Origin: Artemisia argyi
Lineage: Eukaryota; Streptophyta; Magnoliopsida; Asterales; Asteraceae
Assembly (NCBI GenBank): GCA_030686995.1
Contig: CM060692.1
Span: forward strand, 16,473,465-16,537,464
DNA length: 64,000 nt
Direction of reading: 5' to 3'
Position 1 is the stretch's first letter; each line of letters begins with the position of its first letter. The position numbers and the translations under genes were made by a program. Below, in pieces: positions 58,901-64,000 of the stretch. Under the pieces are notes generated by a model, which did not search any database, had not been told where the DNA came from, and saw only the letters and a list, made by a program, of their open reading frames with translations.

Positions 58901-61827
58901 CCTCCTATGGTAGTTTTCCAGCAGGTTGGTTGTATATTTGTTTTTCAATATTCAATGTTGTTAAAATTAATTTGTAATTTTAAATATGTTTTTAAAAATT
59001 TAGCTCAAAAGATGAAGGAACTAAAAGTGACACCAATTAAAGATGTCAACCCTATGATCAATAACATGGCAATAAAAGGAAGATGTATCTCTATTTGGCA
59101 TTCACACAAACTTAACGAAGAACATGACCCGTATAGTTTGGATTGTGTTTTTCAAGATGTTGAGGTATGTATATTTATTTGTGTACCAATAAATTTTTTT
59201 TTATAAATAATGATAATAAATTCTAATTGTTTGGATAATGTAAACAGGACGAGAGAATTCAAATTTACATCAAAAAGGAATTCATGTTTAAATTTGAACC
59301 TCTTCTTAAACAAGGTCATTGCTATATGATCTCTAACTTTGGTGTGGCTGAAAATGGAGGAAGATTGCCATTGTTACCCAATAGATGGAAAATATCCTTT
59401 TTTAAAGGGACGGATGTCAAGCGAATTGATCAAATTGATGACAACTTTGTTGGGTTCATTAATGAACCATTCACACGTATATTGGACCCAAACAATGAAT
59501 ATCATGAACATGACTGTGTTGGTATGAATTCTATCCTTACATAGAAAGTGAATTTGTTGTTTTTTTTAAAAAAAATATTAATTATAAAAACTAATATGCA
59601 TGTTATTGGATAGATGTGATTGGAACGGTTGTAGCTATTGGTAATATTGTTTCTGTAAATAGCCATGGTGGTCCTAAAATTCGGCGAACAGTTGTCATTG
59701 AAGATGCTGAGTAAGAACATATTATTTCATTGTTATAAATATTTGTTATATTCTGCAATATTTGTATATGTAACCATGAATTCATATCACATTTTGCAGA
59801 TCTTTTAGACTTGATTGCACTTTTTGGGACAATTGGGCACTCATGTGGAATGAGTACGACAACAGGCTTGAAGAAATTGGTCATTTAGACTTCCTTTTAA
59901 TGTTAGGGAAGATTAAATATTGGGATAGTAAGTTTACAAACATGTTACTTAAAAGTTTTTAATATATTAAAGTAGATTTTATGGTTTTTATTTTGAAATT
60001 GACAGATAAACCTGCTGTACATAATGCGTTATTTGGGAGCAAGATATATATTAACAGAAAATTACCTCAATTATTGTCTTTTCGAGAAAGGTAATTTAAT
60101 TAACATTACCATTTGTGAATGTTAATATATAATTAATATAATATAAATACCAAAATGAACTAATTTTCATATGAAACAGATATGAATCTCAAGATGGATA
60201 TGATGCAAGTGAATTCAAGATTCAGGTGCATGCACAAGATAGACATGTAGTTACACCAGCTGAATTTATGCAAGGATGTGTAAAGAGAATGGTAGGAATG
60301 ATTCGCAGTATTGAACCGGTAAGATTACAATTTTTTTTATCAATTTGTATGCATATTAAATAAATATTCTTTTACAACAATATTATTAACTTCTTAAACA
60401 AATATACAAAATGTAGGATACATGTTGTGTGGTTTATGCAACTGTGCATAGCATCCAATATCAAAATGGATGGGTTTATACCGGATGTAAAGAATGCAAC
60501 ACAAAAGTTACACCAATAGCCGGCAAAGGTGGAATGAATTCTAGAAACAGAAATCAGTTGTGGTTTTGCAAGAGACATGGAGAAACATATGCTGTTGCAT
60601 GCAGGTATGAAATACATTTTAATATAACTATCTATTAAATTTGTACAACTTATTATATAAAATAAGTTACTAAAATCATTTCACTTTTTATATAAAGGTT
60701 CAAAATTATTGTGCGCATTGTAGACGGAAGTGGAACAGCACAGGTTGTAATTTTTGACAACAATGTGCATAAGATGACTAAGGTGACAGCATGGGAGATC
60801 ATGCAAGAACAGGGGATTAATACAGATGAATACTTCCCAGATGATCTTAATCAGATTATTGGAAAACAATATCTATTCAAGATTAAATACACAGAATTTA
60901 ACCACAATAATAATAGCCATATATATCGAACTGAAAAAGTCACTGATGATGTTGATACAGTGAATTACTTCAAAAATGGCTTTCTAGATGAAGAGGTATT
61001 TATAATTTATTTTTTATAAAATTATCATCACAAAACTAAAAACATATAATTATATTTGTTTATATTATTTTTAATAAATGTTTTTGTGTACAAAATAAAA
61101 CAGGATAATGAAGAAGACTATGAAAATAGTGAAGATTATTATGAGAATTCTGGAGATGATTTTGAAAATAGTGATGAAGATTTTGGAAATGGTAAAGATG
61201 AGTTTGAAAATAGCAATGATGATTTAGAAAATGGCAAAGGTGAGTTTAAAAATGGGGATGATAAGTTTCGAAAAGTAAATGAAGATTTACACAACACCAA
61301 CGATGATTTAGAGGATGGTGAAGATGAATATGAGAATGATGAAGATGCGTTAGAAGTTGATGAGAATTTGAATATAGAAGCATCAAACTCTGTTCATCAG
61401 GTATTATATACTACATTTTCTCATGTAAGTAACACAAATACATTTTTTATTCATAATATTTATTGATATTTGATATATGTTAAACAATCCAAAACATTGA
61501 CAATCACATTGAAAAACCAATTTATTATGTTAAGGATGTATTACATCATATATTCATGAATAGTTTAACAATAAAATATATTTTAAACACATTATAAATA
61601 ATTTATTTGTGTATCAATTATTACAGGAAAATGAAGGTGAAACTAATATTGACATCAACAACACAAGAATGAATAATGTGGATGGCTTAACAACTAATGT
61701 TAGTGGCGGCATTGATAAAAAAAGATCTTCTGAAATGGTAGAAGAATCAACCCATGAAACAATTGATGATCATCATGCACATCCAAATAAGAAGATGACG
61801 ACAATGAATATGCCAAAGGAAATTTGA
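52973..61827 (+). CDS. Replication protein A large-subunit-like protein (Helitron type)
   Basis: Exons with GT-AG borders: 52973-53036, 53119-53166, 57381-57425, 57517-57561, 57653-57764, 57858-57968, 58054-58146, 58261-58425, 58517-58582, 58666-58731, 58859-58924, 59004-59164, 59248-59521, 59614-59710, 59800-59927, 60006-60090, 60180-60318, 60417-60604, 60698-60995, 61104-61400 and 61627-61827, about 915 codons. Exons 2 to 11 are small and all phase 1-1. They give a basic, low-complexity N-terminus (GGKQPLKKGTRQNLQ and relatives). From 59004 on come the ssDNA-binding OB folds: VTPIKDVNPMINNMAIKGRC, LLKQGHCYMISNFGVAENGG, DVIGTVVAIGNI, FRLDCTFWDNWA. The C-terminal fold has a zinc site of C-x2-C / C-x2-H form (CKEC, CKRH) and VDGSGTAQVVIFDN. 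An Asp/Glu/Asn-rich tail ends the protein. Exon 57653-57764 carries one extra A near 57718-57723 and runs into a stop; skipping it keeps the frame. Such RPA1 relatives travel with plant Helitrons, presumably coating ssDNA; a cellular RPA70 paralogue is the alternative. Confidence 0.82.
53217..57041. repeat. 1101-bp tandem array in RPA-like intron 2
   Basis: Three full 1101-bp units run 53739-54839, 54840-55940 and 55941-57041, preceded by a partial copy from about 53217 and followed by a scrambled partial copy at 57060-57240. Each unit contains an inner duplication: tgtcgtaattattatagtct is followed once by ttcacataatg and once by ttcagagaatg. Units 2 and 3 share private changes (attatgatactg instead of attatgctactg), so they arose last. 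Each unit has an identical 75-codon frame starting MATDIVIPNFKIKACPVV. Confidence 0.93.
58757..58872 (+). repeat. 58-bp tandem duplication of an intron 3' end
   Basis: tatacattttttttattatt through ttttacag and gcaacaaaccacaa is repeated with a 58-bp period, so the acceptor AG exists at 58799-58800 and at 58857-58858. Only use of the second gives the open exon 58859-58924; use of the first would add 58 nt and shift the frame. Confidence 0.9.
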
Positions 61828-62047
61828 GATATTCCAACACTTCACCATCTTTTGATTTTAATGCTTTATTTTTCATAAAACAATAAGTTGTTTTCTTTTA
61901 GGTTTTTCATTTGCAATTAATATACCTGGATGCTATGTTATTTGTTATTTTTAACTTTTAATAGGAACCATTCTTCTATGGATAAATGTTTAATTTTTTA
62001 TTGTTATTGTGTTTAGTAAATTTATGCATATAATTTTTAATTTAGGA
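61828..62047 (+). other. 3' flank of the RPA-like gene
   Basis: AT-rich sequence without a gene. The poly(A) site is not clear. Confidence 0.5.
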
Positions 62048-62787
62048 ATTAATGTTTCATATTGCCGGTAAATGAATAATGAATAAATTCGCTTCTTTGC
62101 TACAGTTCAGCCACATTTTTGGGTTTGGCACAGGTATTGAGTTTGATCTTCTCCTTCAATACTTATTCCTATTTTCACGCATAGGCAATTGTGTAGTAGT
62201 TGTAGTTTTAAACTAATTACTGACATAAATCATGAATGGAGAACTCAATGGTGCAAAAGCCAAGACGTGTCCGGGAAATACTCATACAAACAACCTCTCA
62301 GTATAAATATACTTATGCATACTTTGTTGACCCCAAAATACTCATACAAACAGCCTTACTGGAAACAACCCCTTAGTATAAACTTACTAAATATTCAGTT
62401 CTTGCTTTTAACTTATCATTAATGTTTCATATTGCCGGTAAATGAATAATGAATAACTTCGCTTCTTTGCTACAGTTCAGCCACATTTTTGGGTTTGGCA
62501 CAGGTATTGAGTTTGATCTTCTCCTTCAATACTTATTCCTATTTTCACGCATAGGCAATTGTGTAGTAGTTGTAGTTTTAAACTAATTACTGACATAAAT
62601 CATGAATGGAGAACTCAATGGTGCAAAAGCCAAGACGTGTCCGGGAAATACTCATACAAACAACCTCTCAGTATAAATATACTTATGCATACTTTGTTGA
62701 CCCCAAAATACTCATACAAACAGCCTTACTGGAAACAACCCCTTAGTATAAACTTACTAAATATTCAGTTCTTGCTTTTAACTTATC
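62048..62787. repeat. 370-bp tandem duplication
   Basis: Two nearly identical units start attaatgtttcatattgccg at 62048 and 62418; one visible change is gaataaattcgc against gaataacttcgc. Each has a smaller doubled phrase, aatactcatacaaacaacct / aatactcatacaaacagcct. The short frame MCSSCSFKLITDINHEWRTQ occurs in both but has no recognisable homology. Confidence 0.95.
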
Positions 62788-63534
62788 ATTTCCAACTATT
62801 CATTCCAATTTATAGCCCAGTTAGCATTTACTAACATAATGTTGTTCATTTTGTTGTGTTTATTGTAGCTTAATTGAAACCATATACATATAATGATAAT
62901 TAACATGGGTACATACAACAAAGAACACATCCACAAGGTAGAATACTTTAGTTATCCATATTAGTATACATCTTCGTCAACAGTCTGTCCGTGCTTATAT
63001 CGTTGGCATTCTAATTACAGTGACGAATATGGCTACTTCTACTCACACCTCTTGCAACTGTCCACAAGCCCACGTGGGTTTAGATTCAGGTAGGATATGT
63101 TCATCCATTACCATCTTCCAGTACTTTTAGCTCATTCATATGTGTAATGACATGGTCACCGTAACTAATGGGTTACAGCAACTGGCACAACCACTTTCTA
63201 ATGGTCTTTTGTTGAACCATGATACGAAGAGCAAATGTTTAGGATTGATCAATGTAGAAGGCTAAGGTGCAACTTACACTTTGTGTCGGACCTTGGTTCA
63301 CACCTTCTTAATTGATTTTTGCTCAAATCATTCTAGGTATTCCTGATCCACACGCCCAGACTTCGACAAAAGATGCAAAGTCACCAGTCATAGCATCAGT
63401 AACCAAAGGTTACTGATATACAAGGCATGAAGACGAAATTTAGTTATGATTTTAAGTTTTATAATGTTTGGTATTTGTATATATGAGGATCCAGATGGAA
63501 AGTAAATCACATTTAAATGTGTTTTAATTGTAAA
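62788..63534. other. Intergenic between the two RPA-like copies
   Basis: No gene is recognised. It contains neither a Helitron hairpin/CTAG end nor a new 5' TC end, which argues that the second copy arose by duplication inside the element. Confidence 0.45.
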
Positions 63535-63768
63535 TTATATACACGATTTGGCAAATAAAAATAAAGAAAAAAAAATAATAAAACGTAATATACATAATAA
63601 GATAAACTTGGTGATTTTTTCCTAAAAATAATATAAGATAACTTTGGAATCTATGAATTGTTATCAAAAAGATTTTGTTAAAATTTAACCTAATAATGCA
63701 GTATATATACAGCGTCATATATTGATCTACATCATAATTACTTAATCGTTTTTTTTTGTAACAGTAAC
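63535..63768 (+). repeat. Duplicated upstream region of the RPA-like gene
   Basis: acacgattt/gggcaaataaaaataaag, cgtaatata, ttggtgattttttcctaaaa and gcagtatatatacagcgt match 52615-52972 in order. The conserved gtatatatacagcg (52910 and 63702) looks like a TATA box, 60-65 bp upstream of each start codon. Confidence 0.8.
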
Positions 63769-64000
63769 ATGCAGCCACAAAGAAACTCACAGCGGCTTTC
63801 AAAAGCCAACAAAAGTATTACATCCGATAAACAACAGGAGGAAAAGAAAAAACCTATAATGAATTCAGGTTTATTGAATAAACATATATAAATTTGTTTG
63901 TTTCATCTTTAAATCTCATATATTAATATGTGTTTATGATTTTTTAGCAGCCAAACAACCAAAACCAGTGAAGAAAGATACTCGATTGAATTTACGAGGT
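63769..64000 (+). CDS. Second RPA-like gene, first two exons (runs off the window)
   Basis: Exon 1, 63769-63868, encodes MQPQRNSQRLSKANKSITSD and an insertion rich in Lys/Glu/Gln (KQQEEKKKP) that the first copy lacks. Exon 2, 63951-63998, encodes AKQPKPVKKDTRLNLR and ends at a GT at 63999-64000. Both exons have the same phases as exons 1 and 2 of the gene at 52973 and share flanking intron sequence. The rest lies beyond the window. Confidence 0.8.

Overview
This is plant nuclear DNA: AT-rich, intron-split genes with canonical GT-AG borders, and dense transposable elements of typical angiosperm families. A eudicot is likely. Asteraceae is only a guess from the style of the repeats. There are no bacterial, organellar, rRNA or CRISPR features.

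Genes. Four loci can be rebuilt exon by exon. (1) 2627-5932, plus strand: a plastid-targeted S1-domain RNA-binding protein of the SRRP1 type (10 exons, 397 aa). (2) 6112-9398, minus strand: an oil-body-associated protein (OBAP, DUF1264; 3 exons, 243 aa). It is convergent with gene 1 and has two G-box/ABRE cores upstream. (3) 27145-31299, plus strand: a MACPF-domain protein of the CAD1/NSL1 family, closest in my memory to At1g14780 (7 exons, 616 aa). (4) 52973-61827, plus strand: a replication protein A large-subunit-like gene (about 21 exons, about 915 codons, acidic tail), of the kind associated with Helitrons. A second copy starts at 63769 and runs off the window.

Mobile DNA. 8-22 kb holds a Tourist-like MITE, Helitron pieces, a deleted PIF/Harbinger element, a Mutator-type MITE, a hAT-like MITE and tRNA-derived SINE heads. 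22282-25594 is the strangest object: a Mutator-like element with a 10-bp target duplication and inverted repeats of about 130 bp. Its arms are 10-bp-period T-tract (or A-tract) repeats, and its core is an array of 18-bp imperfect palindromes. 32-35 kb has two Helitron-type 3' ends. 35125-46656 is a pogo/Lemi-like element interrupted by a 10.8-kb Ty3/gypsy retrotransposon in minus orientation, with nearly identical 3-kb LTRs but a decayed interior. 46797-48716 is a Harbinger derivative carrying only the Myb-like accessory gene, broken by three stops. 49526-50072 is a foldback element with an ATCATATATGAT array. 51063-52203 is an LTR fragment that stops at a TA microsatellite and a Helitron-like 5' end, beyond which lies the RPA-like gene with a 1101-bp tandem array in its second intron.

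The three cellular genes look independent. The remainder is best read as nested transposons, including a probable Helitron-borne RPA locus that has begun to duplicate in tandem. All exon models and element borders were read by eye.
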